Below are positions 8,104 through 16,004 of a stretch of 64,000 nt of DNA, one piece after another. Source of the DNA: JBGQDM01 sp041495845. GTDB taxonomy: Bacteria; Acidobacteriota; Terriglobia; Terriglobales; Acidobacteriaceae. Numbering within the stretch: position 1 is the first letter of the stretch; every line of letters begins with the position of its first letter. Position numbers and translations under genes: made by a program. The stretch covers positions 1 through 64,000 of the forward strand of contig JBGQDM010000002.1 in the NCBI GenBank assembly GCA_041495845.1, read 5' to 3'. The notes beneath the pieces were generated by a model. That model saw only the letters and a list, made by a program, of their open reading frames with translations, was not told the DNA's origin and ran no database searches.

Positions 8104-8249
8104 CAGCTCTCAGCTCTCAGCTTTCAGCTCTCAGCTTCTAGCTCTTCGTGTATTCAGCGTGACAATCTTACAAGGGCGTCTGTTTTCGCGCCCACAATCC
8201 AATGCGGACAACTGAAAGCTGAAAGCTAGAAGCTAAGAGCTAGAAGCTG
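8104..8249. repeat. Heptamer inverted-repeat element, copy 1
   Basis: Left arm 8104-8147 is a run of heptamers such as AGCTCTC, AGCTTTC and AGCTTCT. After a ~64-base unrelated loop, the right arm 8212-8249 carries the complementary units CTGAAAG, CTAGAAG and CTAAGAG. The two arms can fold into a long imperfect hairpin. The right arm encodes the last Ser residues and the stop codon of the gene at 8233; the left arm ends just before the hisS start. Similar arrays lie at 17121-17216 and 51240-51260. Confidence 0.7.
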
Positions 8250-8757
8250 GCTCTTTCAAATACGCTTCTTTGTACTCGAGATAATTCCTGGCGTACCGCA
8301 AAATTGCTTCCTGCTCTTCCGGGCCCAGCTTGCGGCGCAGTTTGCCTGGGGAACCCATCCACAGGGAACCCGGCTCGACGATTGTCTTCTCCGGAATCAG
8401 CGTGCCCGCTGCGATGATGGAGCCGGCGCCGATGCGCGCACCGTTGAGAATCACCACGCCCATGCCGATCAGGCAGCGATCTTCGATGACGCAGCCGTGC
8501 AGCGTCACCGAATGCCCGACCGTGACCCAGTCGCCGACGTAGACGCCGTACTGCTGCTTCATGCCGTGAAGCACGGAGCAGTCTTGAATATTGGAATTCG
8601 CGCCAATGCGGATTTCATGGACATCGCCGCGGAGGACGGCGTTCATCCACACGCTGGAATTTTCCCCCAGCACGACATCGCCAATGAGCTGGGCGGAGGC
8701 ATCCACATAGCAGCCGGGAGCAGTCTTCGGGGTCACGCCCTTGTAGGAGCGAATCAT
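8233..8757 (-). CDS. Gamma carbonic anhydrase-like hexapeptide-repeat protein
   Basis: 174 residues from the ATG at 8757 (MIRSYKG), preceded by GAAAG at good spacing; an ATG two codons upstream is also possible. It folds as a left-handed beta helix of hexapeptide repeats (IGDVVLGENSSVWMNAVLRG, IGMGVVILNGARIGAG). All three zinc-binding histidines of gamma carbonic anhydrases are present in LHGM and GHSVTLHGC. The YrdA/PaaY group is related, so hydration of CO2 is possible but unproven. The terminal Ser residues and stop codon come from the heptamer repeat. Confidence 0.88.
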   Translation of the reverse strand: MIRSYKGVTPKTAPGCYVDASAQLIGDVVLGENSSVWMNAVLRGDVHEIRIGANSNIQDCSVLHGMKQQYGVYVGDWVTVGHSVTLHGCVIEDRCLIGMGVVILNGARIGAGSIIAAGTLIPEKTIVEPGSLWMGSPGKLRRKLGPEEQEAILRYARNYLEYKEAYLKEPASSS

Positions 8758-8992
8758 CGCCATCTTTCGGAAAAAGGTGAAGATATCACGCGCACACGAC
8801 GCATCCCAAGTAGGCGCGCCGCAAGCCCTCTTTGGGAGAGCCATCGAAAGAGGACTGCCCCATCGGGTGCGCGGCTGTTATAGCAATAGAGTCTCTTTGG
8901 CTGTCCCTCCCCCGTTGATTTCCGACTGGTTGTTCCCTGCCGGTTGTCTCCCGGTTGGCCCCGAGCCCGCATCGCTGGAATGGGGGCTGGTT

Positions 8993-11900
8993 ATGTCAGT
9001 GTTCGCGCGGCTTGTGGGGCGGCTCGGCTGCCTCGGTGTGCTTCTTGTGCTTTCCGGTCTTCTTCCTTCGGTTCTGCACGGACAGGACAGTTCCACCGGC
9101 GCCATTCGGGGCACGGTGACCGACACCTACGGAGCGCGCATCCCCCGCGCGGAGGTCGAAGTTCGGGAATCAGCGACGGGTATCGTGCGCCAATGTGGCG
9201 CTGGGCCTCTGGGCCGCTTCATCCTCGAATTTCTGCCGCCGGGCGACTACGAGGTGCGCGTCGCCGCGCCCGGCATGCAGGCACAGTTGCGGCCGGCGGT
9301 CCACGTGGAACTCGGAGCGGTGACGGAATTGCCCTTTGAACTCCATCCGGCGGAAACCAAGGAAACGATAACGGTGACGGGCGAGCAGCCGGCGGTGGAA
9401 ACGCAAGCCAGCGGCGTATCGCAACTCATCGATGAGCGCGCCATTGCCGAATTACCGATCAATGGCCGCCGCTTCTCTGACCTGGTGTTGCTTACCCCCG
9501 GCGTCACGCAAGACCCGCGCGGCCAGACGTCGGCTTCCAACGGCGATCTCTCGTTTGGCGGAATTCGCGGTTTCCAGACCACCTACCTGGTGGACGGCGC
9601 GGACAATAACAACTCGTTCTTCGCGCAAGGCCGCGGCCGGTATCGTGCCCCCTACCAGTTCAGCAATGAAGTGGTGAAGGAGTTTCGTGTTTCCTCGAAC
9701 GGTTACGGCGCCGAACACGGGCGCGCTGGGGGTGCCGTGATCAACGTGGTCACACGTTCCGGAGGCAATCACGTGCACGGCTCCGCCTTTTACTTCCTGC
9801 GGGACGCTGCCTTGAACGCCCGCTACCCCTCGCTGGAGTCCAAACCGAAGGATCGCCAGCAGCAGTTCGGCTTTACGCTGGGCGGGCCCATCCGCCGCAA
9901 CCGCGTCTTTTTCTTCGGTGGTTTTGATCAGCACATTTTCCGGGTGCCCACGCTGGTGCGTTTTCTCGACGGCACCTCCGCGCTGGTTCCGCAGCCGGGA
10001 CAGGGGCCGCTCTTCGATGGCGACTACGAAGACAGCGACAAGGCGCTGGTGTTTGCAGCGGCGGGACAGCTCACGCAGATGGCGGGAAATTTTCAGTCCG
10101 CCCTGATCGGCAATGCCGGCTTTGCCAAACTGGACGCCGTGCTCTCCCCGCATCATGCGCTCTCGGCGCGGTTGAGTACCTCGCGTTACTCCGGCAGCAA
10201 CAACGTTTTTTTCGATCCGGCCAGCCCGATTACCAACTTTGCCGTCAGCGAGAACGGCAGGGAAACGGTGAGCACAGCCAGCCTGGTAGTTTCGCTTAAC
10301 AGCACTCTGAGCCCACGCTTCATGAGCCATGCGCGAGCGCAGTTGTCGCGCGACGTGCAGGACTCCAGCAGCAACTCCTCGGACCCGCGCACCCGGATTG
10401 CCAACGTCTTCGACGGTTTCGGACGGTCTTCGATTCTTCCGCGCCAGACGCATGAAACGCGCCTTCATCTGGCCGAGACTCTGCACTTCGAGTCCGGGCG
10501 TAATAGCTGGAAGTTCGGCGGCGATGCCCTCTTGACCAGGCTCTACAATTTCTTCCCGTCGTTGTTTGGCGGCGAGTATATCTTCAGCAACATCCGCGTG
10601 GATCCGTTCAGCTTTGATCCGGAAACGTTTGGGCTGAAACTCAGCCCGCTGCGCGCCTATGCGCACAATGTGCCGCGCTACTATTTACAGAATTTCGGGT
10701 CCGCGGTGTCCCACCCGAACACGAACGAATACTCGGCGTTCGTTCAGGACACGGTGCGGTTGTGGCCACAGTTGGTCCTCAGCGTCGGCGTGCGCTATGA
10801 CCGGCAAACATTTCATCAGCCGACTGAACCAGCGACTCCGTTCTGGGCGCAAGCTGGGCGGATGCCAAACGACGCCAACAACTTCGCCCCCCGCGTCGGC
10901 CTGGCTTGGTCGATGGGCAACGACCATCCGCTGGTCGTCCGCGCCGGCTTTGGCATCTTCTACACCCGCATTCCCCAGATCTACAACTCCAGCGTGGAGA
11001 ACGACAACGGGCTGAACAGCTTTAACCTGTTCCTGGACAACGCCAACTTCTTCGACCACCAGATATTTCCCACGTATCCGAATCCCTTGGTGACCTGTCC
11101 CCAACGCGCGCCCATCTGCACCCCCCCACCGGAGGTCCTTAGCCGGCTGACGGCGGAAGTTTCCGCTTTCTCCAGCGCGTATCGCACCCCCAGCGTGCAG
11201 CAGGTCAGCCTGAGCGTGGAAAAGGAACTGCCCCACCGGATTACGGCCAGCCTTTCCGGACTGCACGTGCACGGACAGAACCTGATTCGGGCACGCGATG
11301 TGAACCTGCCGCCACCCAGCCCGGTGGTCTATCCCGTCTACGACGCCACGGACGTCACCGTACTCGGCTTTTACAACGTGGATTCGTTTTCCACTTGGCA
11401 GTTCTCTCGGACGCTGGCCTGTCCGTTTCCACCGTGCATCAACGATCTGGCCCGACCCGAGTCGCAGTTGGCCGCCATCAACCAGTTTGAGACGGCTGGC
11501 TCCAGCCGATACAACGGCCTTACCTTCTCGCTGCAGCGGCGGATGCGCAGCGGAGTCTACTTCCGGCTGGGGTACACCTATGCCCAGGCGCTGGATGACG
11601 GGCAAGACGCACTCGTCGCCGGGCGGCCAGCCGGGGTGCAGAATTCCGCGAATACCAGTGCCGAGCGTGGGCGCAGTGTCACCGATCAACGCAGCCGGCT
11701 GGTGACGTCGTGGATCGTCGAGCCGCACCCTTTTACCCCCAGCCAAGTCGTGCTGGGGCGACTGTTCAACCAATGGCGGCTTTCCGGGGTGATGACCCTG
11801 GGCAGCGGCCGGCCGGTAGAGGCGCGCGTGACGGGTGATCCGAATCAGGATGGCAATTCGGTGAACGACCGACTGCCCGGTTTGAGTCGCAACAGCCTGA

Positions 11901-12193
11901 CGGGCGCCAACTATGTCACCACGGACATGCGGCTGGGCCGTCGCTTCCGCCTCGGCCGCACCGCCAAGCTGGAACTGCTGCTGGAGTCTTTTAACCTGTT
12001 CAATCGGAAGAACAAACGCCTGAACCAGACCGATGACGGTTTTGCCAATACCGCCGCCCAGTTCGTGCAAATCGACAAGCAGACGGGGACGCAGCGTTTC
12101 CCCGGGCATTACGTGAGCAACCCGGGGTTCCTGAATTCGCAGAGCAGTTACGCGCCGCGGCAGTTGCAACTGGCGGCGCGCTTCACTTTTTGA
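8993..12193 (+). CDS. TonB-dependent receptor, Oar-like, with carboxypeptidase-regulatory domain
   Basis: 1066 residues from the ATG at 8993, which opens a signal peptide (LGCLGVLLVLSGLLPSVLHG). Residues ~35-115 are a carboxypeptidase-regulatory-like beta sandwich (GAIRGTVTDTYGARIPRAEV). A plug domain follows (ELPINGRRFSDLVLLTPGV, GGIRGFQTTYLVDGADNNNS), then a large beta barrel ending in QLQLAARFTF with the C-terminal Phe expected for outer-membrane insertion. This class is heavily expanded in Acidobacteriota and is usually assigned to uptake of large substrates; the substrate here is unknown. No TonB/ExbBD genes or substrate enzymes adjoin it. Confidence 0.92.
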   Translation: MSVFARLVGRLGCLGVLLVLSGLLPSVLHGQDSSTGAIRGTVTDTYGARIPRAEVEVRESATGIVRQCGAGPLGRFILEFLPPGDYEVRVAAPGMQAQLRPAVHVELGAVTELPFELHPAETKETITVTGEQPAVETQASGVSQLIDERAIAELPINGRRFSDLVLLTPGVTQDPRGQTSASNGDLSFGGIRGFQTTYLVDGADNNNSFFAQGRGRYRAPYQFSNEVVKEFRVSSNGYGAEHGRAGGAVINVVTRSGGNHVHGSAFYFLRDAALNARYPSLESKPKDRQQQFGFTLGGPIRRNRVFFFGGFDQHIFRVPTLVRFLDGTSALVPQPGQGPLFDGDYEDSDKALVFAAAGQLTQMAGNFQSALIGNAGFAKLDAVLSPHHALSARLSTSRYSGSNNVFFDPASPITNFAVSENGRETVSTASLVVSLNSTLSPRFMSHARAQLSRDVQDSSSNSSDPRTRIANVFDGFGRSSILPRQTHETRLHLAETLHFESGRNSWKFGGDALLTRLYNFFPSLFGGEYIFSNIRVDPFSFDPETFGLKLSPLRAYAHNVPRYYLQNFGSAVSHPNTNEYSAFVQDTVRLWPQLVLSVGVRYDRQTFHQPTEPATPFWAQAGRMPNDANNFAPRVGLAWSMGNDHPLVVRAGFGIFYTRIPQIYNSSVENDNGLNSFNLFLDNANFFDHQIFPTYPNPLVTCPQRAPICTPPPEVLSRLTAEVSAFSSAYRTPSVQQVSLSVEKELPHRITASLSGLHVHGQNLIRARDVNLPPPSPVVYPVYDATDVTVLGFYNVDSFSTWQFSRTLACPFPPCINDLARPESQLAAINQFETAGSSRYNGLTFSLQRRMRSGVYFRLGYTYAQALDDGQDALVAGRPAGVQNSANTSAERGRSVTDQRSRLVTSWIVEPHPFTPSQVVLGRLFNQWRLSGVMTLGSGRPVEARVTGDPNQDGNSVNDRLPGLSRNSLTGANYVTTDMRLGRRFRLGRTAKLELLLESFNLFNRKNKRLNQTDDGFANTAAQFVQIDKQTGTQRFPGHYVSNPGFLNSQSSYAPRQLQLAARFTF

Positions 12194-12267
12194 GCTGGGG
12201 GGAGGGTAGAAAGCCGCAATTTTGTCGCCGCGAACGCCTACTTTAGAGGGCAGCCACGCGTTTTCCC

Positions 12268-12298
12268 TTGACTTAGCTGTGCCCTGATGCCGTAAGCT
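12268..12298 (+). promoter_or_regulatory. Candidate promoter for the bS21 gene
   Basis: TTGACT (12268-12273) and TAAGCT (12293-12298) are 19 bases apart, longer than optimal. They stand about 40 bases upstream of the bS21 start in a gap with no other gene. The -35 is good; the -10 is weak. Confidence 0.3.
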
Positions 12299-12338
12299 TA
12301 AGCGTCCGTTTTTGGACCAGTTTGGGGGTGTGTCGCGA

Positions 12339-12536
12339 TTGGCGGAAGTTAGAGTACAAGAGGGTGAGCCGTTGGAAAATGCCCTCCGCCGTTTTAAGCG
12401 CAAGGTGCAGACAGAGGACATCATTAAGGACGTGAAACGTCACTCCTACTATCTGAAGCCGGGCGAGAAGAAGCGAGTCAAGCAGGCTTTGGCGCGCAAG
12501 AGAAACCGCAAGAAAGCGCGCAAAGAACAGGACTAA
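12339..12536 (+). CDS. rpsU: Small ribosomal subunit protein bS21
   Basis: 65 residues from a TTG start at 12339. GGGGGTG ends eight bases upstream, and this start yields AEVRVQEGEPLENALRRFKR, the conserved N-terminus of S21. The highly basic C-terminus (ALARKRNRKKARKEQD) fits. S21 sits near the 3' end of 16S rRNA and assists initiation. It stands alone with its own hairpin at 12543-12572. Confidence 0.93.
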   Translation: MAEVRVQEGEPLENALRRFKRKVQTEDIIKDVKRHSYYLKPGEKKRVKQALARKRNRKKARKEQD

Positions 12537-12542
12537 TTCAGA

Positions 12543-12572
12543 GGGGCCGTCACTTACTAGAGTGGCGGCCCC
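12543..12572 (+). terminator. Hairpin after rpsU
   Basis: GGGGCCGTCAC, loop TTACTAGA, GTGGCGGCCCC: an 11-bp stem with one mismatch beginning 6 bases after the stop codon. No T-run follows. Confidence 0.5.
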
Positions 12573-12790
12573 GCTGCGCCTGCGCCTGAAGTTCGGAAGT
12601 CTTCGTTTGGTTGTTTTGTTTCATTATTTCTGTTCTGCATCATCCGCGCCCACTCGTCGGCGCGGCGGGCCGAGCCCAGGGGATCACAGCGAGGGAGGGG
12701 GAGACAGGGTCCTGCACCCACCCGCGCGCCAACTTCGTTGCTTTCCGGCGTGGGGGCTGGTCAGGGTCTTGTCCAAAGGAGCGTCTCTCG

Positions 12791-13099
12791 ATGGAGTTCC
12801 AGGACAAGGTGCTGAAGTGTGTGGACTGTGGAGCGGAGTTCGTATTCACTTCCGGGGAACAGCTTTTTTTCCACGACAAACAGTTCAAGAACGAACCAAA
12901 GCGCTGCCGGGCCTGTAAAGCGAAACGGGCCGCAGGGCCGGGAGGGGCGCCAACCGCGCCTAACTTCCGCAAAGTAGAGACTCGGGCAACCTGCTCGCAG
13001 TGCGGCACGGAAACGACGGTACCTTTCCGGCCCACGCAGGGACGTCCGGTGCTCTGCCGCGAGTGCTTCCAGAACCGGCGGACGGCAGTGAGCGCCTGA
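12791..13099 (+). CDS. Two-zinc-ribbon protein of the CxxC-x17-CxxC type
   Basis: 102 residues from the ATG at 12791; AAGGAG lies nine bases upstream. N-terminal zinc ribbon: CVDCGAEF ... CRACKAKR (residues 10-45). C-terminal ribbon: CSQC, exactly 17 residues, then CREC, which is the defining spacing of the CxxC-x17-CxxC family. No catalytic residues are apparent, so a nucleic-acid or protein-binding role is likely. It lies between rpsU and mtaB in a translation-related neighbourhood. The preceding 12573-12790 stretch shows no gene. Confidence 0.85.
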   Translation: MEFQDKVLKCVDCGAEFVFTSGEQLFFHDKQFKNEPKRCRACKAKRAAGPGGAPTAPNFRKVETRATCSQCGTETTVPFRPTQGRPVLCRECFQNRRTAVSA

Positions 13100-13156
13100 C
13101 GGTTCGCCGCGACCCACGAATTCCCGCGCACCTCAGACCTCTCCCGGTGCGCTAAC

Positions 13157-14503
13157 ATGGAATCCGTGGCCAGCTTCTACGTAATGAACTTCGGTTGCCG
13201 CGCCACGCAGGCGGACGGCGCGGCGATCGAAGAACAGCTTCGTACCCGAGGGCTGTGGAGTGCCTCTGCGCCGGACCAAGCTGGCTTGGTCGTGCTCAAT
13301 ACCTGTACCGTGACGGCGGCGGCCGACCAGGACGCACGTGCCGCGGTGCGTCGCATTCATCGCCGCAACCCCAAGGCGCGCATTCTCGTAACCGGTTGTT
13401 ACGCGCAACGCGCGCCTGAGGAAGTGGCAGCCCTACCCGGCGTTACCTGGGTGGTGGGCAATTCCCACAAGCACGAACTCGCCAGCATCGCCCTGCCTGC
13501 CGCGAGCAGTTTTGTTCCGCTGGCGCAACTCGCCGCGGCTGCAAGCATTCACATCGGCGACATCTTTGCCCACACCGAGCTTCTCGCCGCGCCGGTGTTT
13601 AGTGCCGGCGACGACCGCACCCGTCCCAACCTCAAAGTGCAGGATGGCTGCGACAACCGCTGTTCGTTTTGCGTGATTCCTTCCGTGCGCGGGCAGAGCC
13701 GCTCGCTGCCCCTGGATCGCGTGCTTCGCGAAGTGAATGCGCTGGTGGCGGCGGGCTATCGCGAAATCGTCATCTCCGGCATCAACCTGGGCCGTTGGGG
13801 ACGCGACCTGCCGGGTCAGCCCGCGCACTTTACCGATCTCCTCCGCGCCCTCTTGCAGAAAACAGCCATCGAAAAACTACGCATCAGTTCCGTGGAACCG
13901 ATGGACTGGAGCGACGAATTGATCGCGCTGGCAGCATCCTCACCGCGCGTTGCCAAACATGCCCACGTGCCGCTGCAATCCGGCAGCGATGCCGTGCTTC
14001 GCCGCATGCATCGCAAGTACCGCCCGTGGCATTACCAGGAAAAGATCGGAAAAATTCGCGCGGCGATGCCCGGGGCAGCGATCGGCGCCGATGTGATGGT
14101 GGCCTTTCCCGGCGAAACCGAGGCGGAGTTCGAGGAGACCCACCGCTTGGTTGAGGCGTTGCCCTTCACCTACCTGCATGTATTCACTTATTCGGCGCGC
14201 CCGGGAACTCCGGCTGCGGCCATGCCGAAGCAAGTCCCGTTGCCTCTGGCCCGGGAACGCAGCCGCGTGTTGCGCGAACTGGCGGCGCAGAAGCTGCGCG
14301 CCTTTGCGCAGTCGTTTGTGGGCGGAGCGGTGGAGGCCATTACGCTGGCCAGCGGCGGCGATGATTTCACCGAAGCACTGACGGACAACTACCTGAAGCT
14401 GCGCCTGGCGGGTCGCTACCCGGCGAACTACTGGCATCGGGTGAGAGTGGAGCGGGCCAACGCAGAAATTCTGACGGGCAGGCTGGAGTGCGTCGGCAGC
14501 TGA
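13157..14503 (+). CDS. mtaB: tRNA t6A37 C2-methylthiotransferase MtaB
   Basis: 448 residues. The N-terminal methylthiotransferase domain holds the three auxiliary-cluster cysteines (NFGCRATQAD, LNTCTVTAAADQ, VTGCYAQ). The radical-SAM domain has the CxxxCxxC motif in DGCDNRCSFCVIPSVRG. The sequence context (GCRATQ, VPLQSGSDAVLRRMHRKY) fits MtaB rather than MiaB or RimO. It adds a methylthio group to t6A37 in tRNAs reading ANN codons. A C-terminal TRAM-like region is short. It ends 24 bases before the infC promoter. Confidence 0.92.
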   Translation: MESVASFYVMNFGCRATQADGAAIEEQLRTRGLWSASAPDQAGLVVLNTCTVTAAADQDARAAVRRIHRRNPKARILVTGCYAQRAPEEVAALPGVTWVVGNSHKHELASIALPAASSFVPLAQLAAAASIHIGDIFAHTELLAAPVFSAGDDRTRPNLKVQDGCDNRCSFCVIPSVRGQSRSLPLDRVLREVNALVAAGYREIVISGINLGRWGRDLPGQPAHFTDLLRALLQKTAIEKLRISSVEPMDWSDELIALAASSPRVAKHAHVPLQSGSDAVLRRMHRKYRPWHYQEKIGKIRAAMPGAAIGADVMVAFPGETEAEFEETHRLVEALPFTYLHVFTYSARPGTPAAAMPKQVPLPLARERSRVLRELAAQKLRAFAQSFVGGAVEAITLASGGDDFTEALTDNYLKLRLAGRYPANYWHRVRVERANAEILTGRLECVGS

Positions 14504-14526
14504 CCGGCGGTACCGGCCCTACATGC

Positions 14527-14532
14527 TATAAT
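14527..14532 (+). promoter_or_regulatory. Extended -10 promoter of the infC operon
   Basis: TG-C-TATAAT (TG at 14524-14525) is a perfect extended -10 element. No good -35 is seen at 17 bases, which an extended -10 tolerates. Predicted start near 14539 gives a leader of only about 28 bases before the infC start at 14567. Confidence 0.6.
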
Positions 14533-14566
14533 TTTTCATTCGCTTCCAGCACCGCAGGAGGACTGT

Positions 14567-15172
14567 ATCGACAAGCGTTATATCCGCACCAATGAGCGCA
14601 TCCGCGTGCGCGAAGTGCGTGTGATTGACGACGCGGGCACGCAGCTGGGTGTGATGACGCCGTTTGATGCGCTCAAGCTGGCCCGGGAAAAGGACCTGGA
14701 TCTGGTGGAAGTCTCGCCCACCGCCCAACCGCCTGTCTGTCGCATCATGGATTTTGGCAAGTACGTGTATCAGCAGGAAAAGCGCGAGCGCGAAGCCAAG
14801 AAACACCAGAAGGTCATCACCGTCAAGGAAGTGAAGTTTCGTATCAACGTGGACGATCACGATTACGAAACCAAGAAAAACCACGTGCTGCGGTTCTTGG
14901 ATGAAGGGGACAAGGTCAAGGCCACCATCTTTTTCCGCGGACGAGAGATGACGCGGCAGCCTTTAGGCGAGAAGATTCTGGATCGCCTGACCAAGGACAT
15001 CGGTGACAAGGGTTTGATCGAGTTCCGGCCGCGGCGTGAGGGCAATACGCTGCATATGATCCTGGCGCCCAAGAAGAGCGCCGGCGAGAAGAAGAGCACC
15101 GGCGAGAAGAAGGAAAAGCCCAGGCCGCCCGCCCCGCCGGCTGCCGCACAAAATCCAGCGGCGCAGGGGTAA
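14567..15172 (+). CDS. infC: Translation initiation factor IF-3, apparent AUC start codon
   Basis: 201 residues if initiated at ATC 14567. AGGAGG stands five bases upstream, and the first residues IDKRYIRTNERIRVREVRVI contain the conserved IF-3 N-terminal motif. No ATG, GTG or TTG occurs in frame between the promoter and this site. The next candidate, GTG at 14606, has no Shine-Dalgarno and would delete the conserved NERIR. E. coli infC uses AUU so that IF-3 represses its own synthesis; AUC here would permit the same feedback. IF-3 domains: N (residues 5-85) and C (90-170), then a Lys/Ala/Pro-rich tail. First gene of infC-rpmI-rplT-pheS-pheT. Confidence 0.93.
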   Translation: MDKRYIRTNERIRVREVRVIDDAGTQLGVMTPFDALKLAREKDLDLVEVSPTAQPPVCRIMDFGKYVYQQEKREREAKKHQKVITVKEVKFRINVDDHDYETKKNHVLRFLDEGDKVKATIFFRGREMTRQPLGEKILDRLTKDIGDKGLIEFRPRREGNTLHMILAPKKSAGEKKSTGEKKEKPRPPAPPAAAQNPAAQG

Positions 15173-15243
15173 CTGGATTCCGTTGAAATTTCCTGTTCCC
15201 GGGCCGGCGATGCCGCTCCGGAGACAGACTTGCAAGAGGACTT

Positions 15244-15438
15244 ATGCCGAAGTTGAAGACGCACAAGGGCGCGGCCAAGCGCTTTCGCAAAACGGGGACG
15301 GGGAAGGTGAAGCGCGGCAGTTCGTTTCTGCGCCACATTCTGACCTCGAAATCCAAGAAGCGTAAGCGCAAGTTGCGTGGCACCACGCTGGTGAGCGAAG
15401 CGGATGCGCGCAAAGTTAAACGGATGATTCCCTACTAG
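15244..15438 (+). CDS. rpmI: Large ribosomal subunit protein bL35
   Basis: 64 residues, very basic. It has the bL35 pattern [20 protein letters not shown] and [16 protein letters not shown] and ends [16 protein letters not shown] precedes the ATG. Second gene of the infC operon. Confidence 0.97.
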   Translation: MPKLKTHKGAAKRFRKTGTGKVKRGSSFLRHILTSKSKKRKRKLRGTTLVSEADARKVKRMIPY

Positions 15439-15589
15439 GGAGCAACCCTGCGCCGCGGCGGAGAGTGGCCGCGGTCTATGCGCCGCCAAAAAGTTGATGG
15501 CGCACGGCGAGTGAAGAGGTCAACCAGGTCCGCACCGGACCGAAACCTGCCTCCAGCCGCCGCAACTCGAAGTGCAAAAAGGAGAAGTC

Positions 15590-15952
15590 ATGCCTCGCGT
15601 AAAACGCGGCTCAAAACGCCGTGCCAAACGAAAAAAGCTATTAGGGCGGGCCAGTGGATATTTCTTAACCAAATCCAAGCTGTACCGGTCGGCCAAAGAG
15701 GCGGTGGACCGCGCGCTGAAATTTGCCTACGCCGGCCGCCGCCAGAAAAAGCGCCAGTACCGCAGCATCTGGATCGTGCGCATTGGCGCCGCCGCCAAGC
15801 TGCATGGCATGAGCTACAGCCAGTTTATTCACGGGATGAAGCTGGCCGGCATTGAGCTGGATCGGAAGATTCTGGCCGACCTTGCCGTAAGAGATGCGGC
15901 CGGTTTCCAGAGCTTGGCAGAGCAGGCGAAAGTGGCGATCAGCAAGAAGTAG
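15590..15952 (+). CDS. rplT: Large ribosomal subunit protein bL20
   Basis: 120 residues from the ATG at 15590 (AAAAGGAG upstream). Contains [40 protein letters not shown] and [18 protein letters not shown], all typical of L20. In other bacteria L20 represses rpmI-rplT translation by binding the leader; I see no clear leader pseudoknot in the 151-base rpmI-rplT gap. Confidence 0.97.
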   Translation: MPRVKRGSKRRAKRKKLLGRASGYFLTKSKLYRSAKEAVDRALKFAYAGRRQKKRQYRSIWIVRIGAAAKLHGMSYSQFIHGMKLAGIELDRKILADLAVRDAAGFQSLAEQAKVAISKK

Positions 15953-16004
15953 CCGTCAGCTTTCCCAAGCCTCGGTGGCAGCGGTGTTTGTGCCTGGCGA
16001 CGCC

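Noticed and set aside
8104..8249. Heptamer arrays read as a CRISPR array
   Set aside because: Units are 7 bases without spacers, and the two arms are complementary; not a CRISPR arrangement.
10685..12424. 579-codon open frame opposite the TonB receptor gene
   Set aside because: Antisense frame kept open by high-GC codon bias; composition is Arg/His/Gln-rich without domain signal.
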